From VRUE01 sp963774405 (GTDB lineage: Bacteria > Actinomycetota > Thermoleophilia > Solirubrobacterales > 70-9), in NCBI GenBank assembly GCA_963774405.1, contig CAVZEV010000004.1, forward strand, positions 193,112 through 257,111: a stretch of DNA of 64,000 bases, written 5' to 3'. The notes under the pieces were generated by a model that made no database searches, was not told the DNA's origin, and worked only from the letters and a program-made list of their open reading frames with translations. Positions 1-7,810 of the stretch are shown one piece after another; position 1 is the first letter of the stretch; each line of letters begins with the position of its first letter. The translations under genes were made by a program, and so were the position numbers.

Positions 1-1
1 G

Positions 2-901
2 GCGCAGCCCAAGGAGCTGGCGCCGAAGTACTTCTACGACGAGCGCGGCTCGCAGCTCTTCGAGCAGATCACCGAGCTGGAGGAGTACTACCCGACCCGG
101 GCCGAGCGCTCGATCCTGGCCGAGCGCTCCGGCGAGATCATCGCCGCGGCCGGTGCGCCGCGCTCGCTGGTCGAGCTCGGCTCCGGCTCGGCCGCCAAGA
201 CCCGCCACCTGCTCGACGCGATGCGCGAGGCCGGCTGCCTGCACACCTACGTGCCGGTCGACATCTCCGAGGAGATCACCCACGAAACCGCCGCTCTGCT
301 GGTCGAGGAGTACCCGGGCCTGGCGGTCCGCGGCCTCGTCTGCGACTTCGAGCAGCACCTCGAGCGCATTCCCGACGGCGACGGCGGCCGCCTCGTCGCC
401 TTCCTCGGCGGCACGATCGGCAACCTCTACCCGCCCGCCCGCCATGAGTTCCTCGTCCGCCTCAGGGAGCTGATGGGGCCCGAGGACCGGCTCCTGCTCG
501 GTACAGACCTGGTCAAGGGCCGAGAGCGGCTCGAGGCCGCCTACGACGACGCCGACGGCGTCACCGCCGAGTTCAACAAGAACGTGCTGGCGGTGCTGAA
601 CCGCGAGCTCGGCGCCGACTTCGACCTCGACGGCTTCGAGCACGTCGCCCGCTACGACGAGGTCGAGGCGCGGATGGACATCCGCCTGCGCTCGCTCGAG
701 GCGCAGACCGTGCAGCTCGACGAGATCGACCTCGCGGTCGAGTTCGCCGCCGGCGAGGAGATGCGGACCGAGATCTCGACCAAGTTCACCTACGAGAAGC
801 TCGCGTCCGTCTATGAGGAGGCCGGGCTGGCGATCGACGGCTGGTTCACCGACGCCGAGTGCGACTACGCGCTCAGCCTCGCCCGGCATTCGTCGGCCTG
901 A
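2..901 (+). CDS. egtD: L-histidine N-alpha-methyltransferase EgtD, 5' end cut by window
   Basis: Predicted SAM-dependent enzyme that trimethylates histidine to hercynine, the first step of ergothioneine synthesis. Reading frame 2 is open from the first bases of the window, so only the N-terminus (probably 20-30 residues) is missing; about 299 residues are seen against roughly 320 usual for the family. The start of the visible part carries PKYFYDERGSQLFEQ, typical of EgtD, followed by the SAM-binding LVELGSGSAAKTRHLL and, near the end, ISTKFTYEKL. Its usual partner EgtB would lie upstream, outside the window. The product is cytosolic. The family call rests on motifs read by eye. Confidence 0.9.
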   Translation, partial: AQPKELAPKYFYDERGSQLFEQITELEEYYPTRAERSILAERSGEIIAAAGAPRSLVELGSGSAAKTRHLLDAMREAGCLHTYVPVDISEEITHETAALLVEEYPGLAVRGLVCDFEQHLERIPDGDGGRLVAFLGGTIGNLYPPARHEFLVRLRELMGPEDRLLLGTDLVKGRERLEAAYDDADGVTAEFNKNVLAVLNRELGADFDLDGFEHVARYDEVEARMDIRLRSLEAQTVQLDEIDLAVEFAAGEEMRTEISTKFTYEKLASVYEEAGLAIDGWFTDAECDYALSLARHSSA

Positions 902-1030
902 GCATCGTTAGCCCATCGGGGAGGGATCGGGCTTTGCGTTTCTCGTCCGACGTGAGATGGTTTGCGGGCGCATTGATAAAAAAGTCCTGCGTATTAGGCG
1001 GTCGCTGCCGCCGGCAGGAAGGAGATGACA

Positions 1031-1756
1031 ATGAACCACCTCAGGGCACTCATGGTCGCGGCAACGTCCGCATTGCTTGTCGCCGCGGTCATCGGCCCCG
1101 CTTCGGCGGCCGCCGAAACCAAAGTTTGCGCGGTAGGAGAACCGGAAGCTGCGCCACCCTGCGCATCAGGGGAGAAGGAATACAAAGCCAAAACAATTTT
1201 ATTTTCTCTGGCAAGGGGTAATGCCGTTTTCAGCAGCGGTGCCGGGACCGTGGAATGCAATGAATCCTCTGCGGAAGGCGCACTGTTCGGAACCGGAAGC
1301 AAAGAAGGCTCGCTCGGCAAATTCAGCTGGTCAAATAACAAATCGAGCGAATGTCCCTCAACCATACCAGGCGTCAAATCCGCAAGACTCGAAGCGATTG
1401 GCCTGAGCTGGACGATCTTATTCGAATGGCTTAACAACAGCACGCTCAAAAAAAATCCAAACGCAATTGTTACCTTACACAAAGTCTTATTACGCTTGAT
1501 TTTGGGAAGCGTAGTCTGCACCTACAAGGCCGACATGGAAAAAAGTGAAAGCTATTCTTTGGCTGACGAGAAGGTGTTAACCGGCTTCTTCAACCACGAC
1601 AACACGTCCTCTGGATTGGCCGAGGTCCACTACGAAGAAATATTGCTGGTGGACAACCCTACCGATAGCATGACCTGTCCGGGGCTGGTGAAATATTCCG
1701 CTGAATACCTCGCCAAAGGTGAGGGCGAAGAAACGGAACTCGCGGTACGCGGGTGA
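1031..1756 (+). CDS. Secreted protein of unknown function
   Basis: A 241-residue protein with a clear signal peptide: a short basic start (MNHLR), a hydrophobic core (LMVAATSALLVAAVIGPA) and an alanine-rich cleavage zone ending around SAAAE. I chose the ATG at 1031 over the in-frame ATG at 1025 because the GGAG at 1021-1024 is 6 bases from 1031 but abuts 1025. The mature part is rich in Ser, Thr, Glu and Lys, with several cysteines (KVCAVG, PPCASG, TVECNE, SSECPS, SVVCTY, SMTCPG) that could pair as disulfides outside the cell. No family recognised. Codon choice (GAA, AAA, more A/T at third positions) differs sharply from the GAG/AAG-rich cytosolic neighbours. It stands alone between egtD and a convergent oxidoreductase. 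Confidence 0.7.
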   Translation: MNHLRALMVAATSALLVAAVIGPASAAAETKVCAVGEPEAAPPCASGEKEYKAKTILFSLARGNAVFSSGAGTVECNESSAEGALFGTGSKEGSLGKFSWSNNKSSECPSTIPGVKSARLEAIGLSWTILFEWLNNSTLKKNPNAIVTLHKVLLRLILGSVVCTYKADMEKSESYSLADEKVLTGFFNHDNTSSGLAEVHYEEILLVDNPTDSMTCPGLVKYSAEYLAKGEGEETELAVRG

Positions 1757-1771
1757 GTCAGGCGGGCTAGC

Positions 1772-2704
1772 TCAGGGTGCGAGGACGTCGATCAGCTCGC
1801 CGAGCTTGTTCGGCGTCGTGATCGGGGTGAGGATCGGCAGGGTGATGCCGCCGGCGACGAAGGAGTCGATTCGCTCCTTCATCGCCGGCGGCTTGCCGAA
1901 GATGAACATCTCCTCGATCAGCTCCCAGGGTGCCGCCGCGGCCGCGCCCTGGCGATCGCCCGCCTCCCAGGCCTCGATCATCGGCGCGATCTGCTCGCCG
2001 TAGCCGAGCCAGCGGTAGAAGGCGGCGTAGACCGGCACGGTGATGTAGGAGGAGAACATGAAGCGGGCCAGCGGCTCGACCGCCTCGCGCTCGCCCGGCA
2101 GGCAGAAGAAGCGACAGAGCAGCTCGAAGCCCGCAGGCGCGCCCTCCAGTTGAGCCGCCACCTTGGGCAGGCCGCCGAGCGGCAGGAAGTTGGTGAATGC
2201 GCCGGCGGCGCGCTCGACCGCCAGCTCGAGCATCTTGCCGCGCAGCGCCGCGAGCACAACCGGGACCGGCCGCGCCGGCGCGCTCTCCAGCTTGAAGCCG
2301 CTCGCGGTGCGCTCGCCGGCCAGGGCGGCGTCGAGGAAGTCGAGCGTCTCGCGCACCTTGGCCAGCGGCCGCTCGAAGGGGATGCCGTTCCAGCCTTCGA
2401 CGATGCGATCCGAGGAGGAGCCGATGCCGAGCACGAAGCGCCCATCCGAGGCGCTTGCCAGCGCCGCCGCCTCCTGCGCAAGCAGCGCCGGCCCGCGCTG
2501 GAAGACGCCGACGATCCCGGTGCCCAGGCGCGCCCGCTCGGTCCAGGCGGCGCTCAGCGCCAGCGGCGTGAAGCCATCGGGCCCGTTCGTCTCACCGCTC
2601 CAGAGGTCGGTGTAGCCGCTCGCCTCGGCTTGCTTCACAAGCCCTTCGTGCCCCGCCAGGCTCAACCCCGGCAGCGGCAGCGTCAACCCCCAACGCCCAC
2701 TCAT
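1772..2704 (-). CDS. LLM-class (luciferase-like) F420-dependent oxidoreductase
   Basis: A 310-residue TIM-barrel flavin/F420-type oxidoreductase. The N-terminus (WGLTLPLPGLSLAGHEGLVK) and the block LGTGIVGVFQRGP followed by GRFVLGIGSSSDRIVEGWNG are characteristic of actinobacterial members that bind coenzyme F420. The substrate cannot be told from sequence. The ATG at 2704 is the natural start. It is transcribed divergently from glpX, with a palindromic repeat (2731-2777) in the 95-bp gap, and convergently towards the secreted protein gene ending at 1756. Length is normal for the family. F420 rather than FMN use is inferred from the subgroup, not from a proven residue. Confidence 0.85.
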   Translation of the reverse strand: MSGRWGLTLPLPGLSLAGHEGLVKQAEASGYTDLWSGETNGPDGFTPLALSAAWTERARLGTGIVGVFQRGPALLAQEAAALASASDGRFVLGIGSSSDRIVEGWNGIPFERPLAKVRETLDFLDAALAGERTASGFKLESAPARPVPVVLAALRGKMLELAVERAAGAFTNFLPLGGLPKVAAQLEGAPAGFELLCRFFCLPGEREAVEPLARFMFSSYITVPVYAAFYRWLGYGEQIAPMIEAWEAGDRQGAAAAAPWELIEEMFIFGKPPAMKERIDSFVAGGITLPILTPITTPNKLGELIDVLAP

Positions 2705-2730
2705 AACCGCACCCTACCCCGGCAGGTCGG

Positions 2731-2777
2731 TTCCGGTGCGCTTTATCCCCGATATGGCGGGAAAAGGCGCACCGGAA
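2731..2777. repeat. Palindromic repeat, copy 1
   Basis: A 47-bp near-perfect inverted repeat: TTCCGGTGCGC at the left end mirrors GCGCACCGGAA at the right, with further pairing through a CCCCGATAT centre. The same outer arms recur at 29192-29238 and 63643-63688, always between genes. It lies between the divergent LLM oxidoreductase and glpX. Confidence 0.8.
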
Positions 2778-2799
2778 CGATCTACTAGGCTGCCGGGGG

Positions 2800-3795
2800 A
2801 TGGAGGGGACCGCCGCCAAGCCGGATCGCAACCTTGCGCTGGAGCTGGTCCGGGTGACCGAGGCCGCGGCGCTCGCCGCCGCGCGCTGGGTCGGTCGGGG
2901 CGACAAGCTGGCCGCTGACGGTGCCGCCGTCGACGCGATGCGCTTCGTCCTCGACACGGTCGCGATGGACGGCGTCGTCGTGATCGGCGAGGGCGAGAAG
3001 GACGAGGCCCCGATGCTCTTCAACGGCGAGCAGATCGGCGACGGCAGCCCGCCGGTGGTCGACATCGCCGTCGACCCGCTGGAGGGGACGACGCTCTGCG
3101 CCCGCGGCATGCCCAGCGCCCTGGCTGTGATCGCGCTCGCCGAGCGCGGCTCGATGTTCGACCCCGGGCCCTGCGTCTACATGGAGAAGATGGCCGGCGG
3201 CGAGGAGATCGCCGACCTGCTCGACCTCGACCGTCCCCTGCCCGAGACCTTGAGGTTGATCGCCGAGCGCAAGGGCGGGAGCGTCGGCGACGTGATCGTC
3301 GTCATGCTCGACCGCCCCCGCCACGAGGAGGCGATGCGCGAAGTGCGCGAGGCGGGCGCCCGCCTGCGCCTGATCAGCGACGGCGACGTCTCCGCCGCCC
3401 TGCTCGCGGTCAGCGAACGGTCCCCGGTCGACCTGCTCTGGGGCATCGGCGGCACTCCCGAGGGCGTGCTCTCGGCCGCGGCGCTGAAGTCGATGGGCGG
3501 CGAGCTGCTCGGCCGCCTCTGGCCGCGCAACGAGGAGGAGCGCAGCGCTGCCCTCGACGCCGGCTACGACCTCGAGCGCGTCCTTACCGCCAACGACCTC
3601 TGCTCCGGCGAGGACGTCTTCTTCTCCGCCACCGGCGTCACCGACGGCGACGTCCTGCAGGGCGTCCGCTACCGCGGCAACGGCGCAACCACGGAATCGC
3701 TGGTCATGCGCTCGCGCTCAGGCACCGTGCGCCGCGTCCAGGCCCGCCACGACCGCACCAAGTTGCGGGCCGTGACCGGCGAGCGCTACGGCTGA
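2800..3795 (+). CDS. glpX: Fructose-1,6-bisphosphatase, class II (GlpX)
   Basis: Hydrolyses fructose 1,6-bisphosphate to fructose 6-phosphate in gluconeogenesis. The 331-residue length is normal. Diagnostic parts: MDGVVVIGEGEKDEAPMLF (metal-binding acidic residues, residues ~65-84), VDPLEGTTLCARGMPSALAV (the DPLEGT phosphatase signature, residues ~94-113), the GLPX motif LLWGIGGTPEGVLSAAALKSM, and a C-terminal LTANDLCSGEDVFFSATGVT. Actinobacteria commonly use GlpX as their main FBPase. The ATG at 2800 has only a G-rich stretch as possible ribosome site. It converges with yihY, overlapping it by 10 bp. Confidence 0.95.
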   Translation: MEGTAAKPDRNLALELVRVTEAAALAAARWVGRGDKLAADGAAVDAMRFVLDTVAMDGVVVIGEGEKDEAPMLFNGEQIGDGSPPVVDIAVDPLEGTTLCARGMPSALAVIALAERGSMFDPGPCVYMEKMAGGEEIADLLDLDRPLPETLRLIAERKGGSVGDVIVVMLDRPRHEEAMREVREAGARLRLISDGDVSAALLAVSERSPVDLLWGIGGTPEGVLSAAALKSMGGELLGRLWPRNEEERSAALDAGYDLERVLTANDLCSGEDVFFSATGVTDGDVLQGVRYRGNGATTESLVMRSRSGTVRRVQARHDRTKLRAVTGERYG

Positions 3796-4688
3796 GCCTC
3801 CTCCTCGCAGCCACACGGCTTCTTCGCCTCGCTCCCGGGCCCGTAGGGCATTTCCCCGGTCTCGTGCAGCTCGTGGCGCAATGAGTTGATCACCGCCCCC
3901 GCCAGGATGGCGAGGCTGAGCACGTAGAACCAGAGCAGGGCGATGAGGATGAAGCCCAGGGTCGAGCCGAAGCGCGAGAGGCTGGAGACGTTGGAGAGGT
4001 AGACCGGGAAGAGCCAGTTGGCGATGCCGGCGCTGAAGGTGACGAAGGCGGCCCCGGGCCAGACCGCGCGCCAGGGCATGTGCCCTTTCGGCACCGCCCA
4101 GAAGATCACGCAGCAGATCAGGAAGGTGATCAGCAGCGCCGCGCCGAGCAGCAGCGCGGTGTCGATCGCCTTGATGTTGGAGAGGCCGAAGGGCAGCCGG
4201 TCGGTGCTCGAGACCAGGGTGCTCTCCATCGTCGGCACGAAGATGCTGGCGGCGATGAAGAGCAGGACGACCGCCAGCATCGCGAAGGAGAAGCGCTTCT
4301 GCTCGACCCAGCCGCGGCACTCGACGTGGTAGATGCGGCAGAAGGCGGTGTCCATCGCCCCCCAGAAGGAGGCGCCGATCCAGAGCGAGCCGAAGAAGGC
4401 GGCGATCCCGATCGTCGCCGAGTTTTCCTCGATCCGGCTGAGCACGTCGGTCAGCGTGTGCTGCTCGACGTTGGGGAAGAGCCGCTTGAGGTCGTCGAGC
4501 ACGCTCGCCTCGACGCCGCCGATCTTCAGCACCTGGCCGAAGACGAAGAGCACCAGCAGGGCGAAGGGAAAGACCGCCAGCATCAGGTTGTAGGCGACCA
4601 TCGCCGAGAGCCCGGTGACGTTCTCGCGGTAGGCGCGGTTCCAGAAGGCGCGCAGCCAGGGGCGGGTTTGTCGCATGGATTTGGGCAT
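3786..4688 (-). CDS. YihY/BrkB family integral membrane protein
   Basis: A 300-residue protein with about six membrane helices, for example MVAYNLMLAVFPFALLVLFV near the N-terminus, FAMLAVVLLFIAASIFV mid-protein and LGFILIALLWFYVLSLAILA towards the end, with a basic C-terminal tail (EAKKPCGCEEEAQP). The order and the block NVTGLSAMVAYNLMLAVFPF match the YihY/BrkB family (once called RNase BN). Molecular function is not established for the family. The start codon at 4688 follows a perfect CTTCAG/CTGAAG inverted repeat by only 4 bases, so transcription may begin almost at the start codon or be blocked there by a repressor. Confidence 0.88.
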   Translation of the reverse strand: MPKSMRQTRPWLRAFWNRAYRENVTGLSAMVAYNLMLAVFPFALLVLFVFGQVLKIGGVEASVLDDLKRLFPNVEQHTLTDVLSRIEENSATIGIAAFFGSLWIGASFWGAMDTAFCRIYHVECRGWVEQKRFSFAMLAVVLLFIAASIFVPTMESTLVSSTDRLPFGLSNIKAIDTALLLGAALLITFLICCVIFWAVPKGHMPWRAVWPGAAFVTFSAGIANWLFPVYLSNVSSLSRFGSTLGFILIALLWFYVLSLAILAGAVINSLRHELHETGEMPYGPGSEAKKPCGCEEEAQP

Positions 4689-4692
4689 TTGA

Positions 4693-4707
4693 CTTCAGAA
4701 ACTGAAG
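4693..4707. promoter_or_regulatory. Candidate operator upstream of yihY
   Basis: Perfect inverted repeat CTTCAG-AAA-CTGAAG placed just before the yihY start. A near-identical element, CTTCAGTAAGTGAAG, lies upstream of the HxlR regulator gene (28763-28777), suggesting one shared regulator. This is inference from the match only. Confidence 0.45.
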
Positions 4708-4790
4708 CGACTAATATGCGAACAGACGTTTGAGCGAAACCAGATCGCCCGTCCCAGGCCTCAAGGCCAGCGCAGGATATTCAGCTTCTC

Positions 4791-4816
4791 GGACCGGATA
4801 CCCGGTCCGTTTTTTC
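4791..4816 (+). terminator. Intrinsic terminator or attenuator in the sigA leader
   Basis: GGACCGG, a 4-base loop, CCGGTCC and then six T residues: a textbook rho-independent terminator on the plus strand. No plus-strand gene ends here: the gene to the left (yihY) is transcribed away. It therefore ends either a short leader RNA or transcripts heading into sigA, about 70 bases before the sigA start. A second hairpin follows at 4819-4855 (GCGACT...AGTCGC enclosing CCGCC-TTCG-GGCGG). Confidence 0.65.
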
Positions 4817-4888
4817 GCGACTCTCCGCCTTCGGCGGCGTTCTAGTCGCAGGACTTAACCACCTTTCCAAAGAAACGAGTCAGACAGG

Positions 4889-5996
4889 ATGCTGGTAGCA
4901 GAGCTTCAGGAGTTGGAGGAGGTCAAAGGCCTCATCACCCGTGGGCAGCAGCTCGGCGTGCTGACCTTCGGCGATGTCGCCTCCGCGGTCTCGGAGGTCG
5001 ATCTCGACGAGTCGGACGTCGAGGACCTCTACGGGCACCTCGAGAAGTCGGGGATCGAGCTCGTCGAGGACATGGACCCGGCCCAGAAAGCGGCCGCGGA
5101 AGCGCTCCCGATCGACACCGGGAAAAAAGGCCGGCGCCGCCAGAAAGCCGCGCTCGACCTGAAACCCGACATGACCACGGACAGCCTGCAGCTGTTCCTC
5201 AAGGACATCGGCAAGGTCCGCCTGCTGACCGCCGCGGAGGAGGTCGAACTCGCCAAGCGGATCGAGCGCGGCGACCTCGACGCGAAGCAGAAAATGGTCG
5301 AGTCGAACCTGCGCCTGGTCGTCTCGATCGCGAAGAACTACCGCAACCAGGGCCTGCCCTTCCTCGACCTGATCCAGGAGGGCACGCTGGGCCTGGTCCG
5401 CGCGGCGGAGAAGTTCGACTACCGCAAGGGGTTCAAGTTCTCGACCTACGCCGACCTGGTGGATCCGCCAGGCGATCGCCCGCGCGCTCGCCGACAAGGC
5501 ACGCACGATCCGCATCCCGGTCCACGTGGTCGAGAAGCTGAACAAGATCGGCCGCGCCGAGCGCAAGCTGGTCACCGAGCTGGGCCGCGAGCCGACCCCG
5601 GAGGAGATCGCCGAGGTGACCGGGATCGACCCCGAGGAGGTCGACTCGATCAAGCGCTCCGCCCAGGCCCCGGTCTCGCTGGAGAAGCCGGTCGGCGACG
5701 AGGAGGAGTCGGAGTTCGGCCAGTTCATCGCCGACGAGAAGGCCGAGTCCCCCTTCGACCGCGCCGCGGACCTGCTGACCAAAGAGGCGCTGAAGGAGGC
5801 GCTGGAGAACCTCTCCTACCGCGAGCGCCGCGTGCTGGAGCTGCGCTACGGCCTCGGCGGCGAGCACCCGCGCACGCTGGACGAGGTCGGGCGCACGTTC
5901 AACGTCACCCGCGAGCGCATCCGCCAGATCGAGAACCAGTCGCTGAAGAAGCTGCAGCAGCTGGGCGAAGCGCAGAAGCTGCGCGAGGTCACCTGA
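4889..5996 (+). CDS. sigA: Primary RNA polymerase sigma factor (SigA/RpoD), one frameshift
   Basis: Housekeeping sigma-70 factor of about 369 residues. A short region 1.1-like segment (LQELEEVKGLITRGQQLGVL) and an acidic linker precede region 1.2 (LFLKDIGKVRLLTAAEEVEL), region 2 (MVESNLRLVVSIAKNYRNQG, then GLVRAAEKFDYRKGFKFSTYA), region 3 and region 4 with helix-turn-helix EVGRTFNVTRERIRQIENQS. The frame breaks at about 5453: after FSTYA one extra base is needed to read TWWIRQAIARALADKARTIR. Because this gene is essential, the break is most likely a sequence error. Upstream lie a terminator-like hairpin and a second hairpin that may control its expression. Confidence 0.93.
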
Positions 5997-6046
5997 TTCC
6001 TCACCAGGTCTAAGGATGTTGGGCATCCCGGCCGATAAAGGTCGGG

Positions 6047-7168
6047 ATGTTCGACATCGACAAAGCGCTGCGCACGCTCGTCGAGCGTGAGGGATCCGAC
6101 CTCCACGTCAAGGTCGACTCGCCGCCGATCGCCCGCATGCACGGGGAATTGGCCCACCTCGAGGGCTACGAGCCGCTCAGCGCCGAGGACACCGAGAAGG
6201 CCTTCCACGACATCGCCGAGGTGCGCTCGCTGACCGAGTTCGAGGAGGATGGCGAGGCCGACTTCTCCTACTCGATCCCCGGCCTGGCCCGCTTCCGCGT
6301 CAACGCCTTCAAACAGCGCGGCTCGATCTCGATCGTCTGCCGCGCGATCCCCTTCGAGATCCGCTCGATCGAGGAACTGGGCCTGCCCTCGGTCGTCACC
6401 AGCCTGGCCGAGGAGCCGCGCGGGATCATCCTCGTCACCGGCACCACCGGCTCGGGCAAGAGCACGACGCTGGCGGCGATGATCGACCACATCAACCAGA
6501 CCCGGGCGCATCACATCGTCACGCTCGAGGACCCGATCGAGTACCTGCACGACGACAAGCGCTCGATCGTCAACCAGCGCGAAGTCGGCTCCGACACGGT
6601 CAGCTTCGGCCGCGCGATGCGTCGCGTCCTGCGCCAGGACCCCGACGTGATCCTGATCGGCGAGATGCGCGACGAGGAGACCGTGCGCACGGCGCTCTCG
6701 GCCGCCGAGACCGGCCACCTCGTGCTCTCCACGGTCCACACCCTCGACGCGACCGAGACGATCAACCGCATCATCGACTTCTTCCCGCCCCACCTGCAGC
6801 AGCAGGCGCGGGTGATGCTGGCCTCGACCCTGAAGGGCGCGATCGCCCAGCGCCTCGTCCCCGACGTGACCGGCGACGGCCGCGTCGCCGCCGCCGAGGT
6901 GATGGTCGTCACCGGCCGCGTCCAGGACCTGATCCTCAACCCCGAAGAAACGGGCAAGATCACCGAGGTCATCGGCGAGGGCGAGTACTACGGCATGCGC
7001 ACCTTCGACCAGTCGCTGCTGCGCTACGTGATGGAGGGCAAGGTGACCGAGGAGGTCGCCCTCGACTACGCCTCCAGCCCGCACGACTTCAAGCTGATGC
7101 TGGCCGCGGGCGGCCAGCGGGCGAGCGGCATCGAGCAGCTCGGCAAAGAGGAGCCGGTGGCACCGTGA
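6047..7168 (+). CDS. pilT: PilT-family type IV pilus ATPase (first copy)
   Basis: A 373-residue hexameric AAA+ secretion ATPase of the PilT retraction class, working at the inner face of the membrane. Seen: the N-terminal GSDLHVKVDSPP, Walker A GTTGSGKSTT (~residue 130), the Asp box, Walker B DVILIGEMRD, the His box GHLVLSTVHTLDATETINRI. The PilT signature AIRNLIREGK is not conserved here; the matching place reads VQDLILNPEETGKI, unlike the second copy downstream (9615). This is the only gene of the motor block with an unbroken frame. It starts 50 bp after sigA and overlaps the next gene by 4 bp. Confidence 0.93.
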   Translation: MFDIDKALRTLVEREGSDLHVKVDSPPIARMHGELAHLEGYEPLSAEDTEKAFHDIAEVRSLTEFEEDGEADFSYSIPGLARFRVNAFKQRGSISIVCRAIPFEIRSIEELGLPSVVTSLAEEPRGIILVTGTTGSGKSTTLAAMIDHINQTRAHHIVTLEDPIEYLHDDKRSIVNQREVGSDTVSFGRAMRRVLRQDPDVILIGEMRDEETVRTALSAAETGHLVLSTVHTLDATETINRIIDFFPPHLQQQARVMLASTLKGAIAQRLVPDVTGDGRVAAAEVMVVTGRVQDLILNPEETGKITEVIGEGEYYGMRTFDQSLLRYVMEGKVTEEVALDYASSPHDFKLMLAAGGQRASGIEQLGKEEPVAP

Positions 7169-7803
7169 GGGAGAAGCTGAACGAGAACCCCGATCGCCCA
7201 GGTCGCGCTCGTCGCGATCCTCGTCGTGGTCGGCGCCTTCATCTTCATCAGACCAGCGCGGGCGGCGAAGAAAGCGAAGAACGCGGGCCGACCGAAGCGA
7301 CGGTCGCCGTCGCCGGCACCGGAGCAGTCGGCACCGCCACCGGCGCGACGCCGGGGGAAGCGGTCGAAGGCGCGGTCGAAAGTGCGATCGAAGCGGCAGC
7401 GGCGAAGCCGCCGCCGCGGCGACCGGCCGCGGTCCCCGCCGCCGCCGATGCCGGCGCCGGTCGCGCAGCGCCTATCGACGCCGGCAAGATCGTCGTCCTG
7501 CTGGTCGTCCACGACGGTGGCATCGACGACAGGCTGATCCGGCAGTCGCCGCTCGCAGCTGCACTCGAACCCCGACGTCGCCCTCTTCACCGTGCCCGCG
7601 AAGCACATCTCCCGCTACGCGGCGATCACCCTCGGCCTCGACGTCAACCAGGTGCCGGCGCTGGTCGTGATGCAGCCGAAGCAGCTCAGCGGTGGCATGC
7701 CGCAGGCCAGCGTCGACTACGGCTTCCAGACCTCGCAGAGCGTCTCGCAGGCCGTCGCGACGCCGGCTACAAGGTCCCGAAGCTCACCTACCACCCGAAC
7801 TGA
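7165..7803 (+). CDS. Membrane-anchored thioredoxin-like protein in the pilus cluster, frameshifted
   Basis: Starts with GTG overlapping pilT and ends just before pilB. Reading across frame changes near 7191, 7250, 7545 and 7757 gives a short basic N-terminus, one membrane helix (VALVAILVVVGAFIFI), a long Ala/Pro/Glu-rich linker (EGAVESAIEAAAAKPPPRRP) and a compact C-terminal domain beginning GKIVVLLVVHDGGIDDRL and containing VNQVPALVVMQPKQL, which looks like the cis-proline loop of a thioredoxin fold. There is no CXXC visible, so redox activity is unlikely; a binding role in pilus assembly is a guess from position. I do not recognise an established family. Confidence 0.6.
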   Translation: MREKLNENPDRPGRARRDPRRGRRLHLHQTSAGGEESEERGPTEATVAVAGTGAVGTATGATPGEAVEGAVESAIEAAAAKPPPRRPAAVPAAADAGAGRAAPIDAGKIVVLLVVHDGGIDDRLIRQSPLAAALEPRRRPLHRAREAHLPLRGDHPRPRRQPGAGAGRDAAEAAQRWHAAGQRRLRLPDLAERLAGRRDAGYKVPKLTYHPN

Positions 7804-7810
7804 GCCGGCG

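Noticed and set aside
994..1521. Minus-strand open frame opposite the secreted protein at 1031
   Set aside because: The plus-strand frame has a signal peptide and a good ribosome site; the opposite frame has no start signal and no motif.
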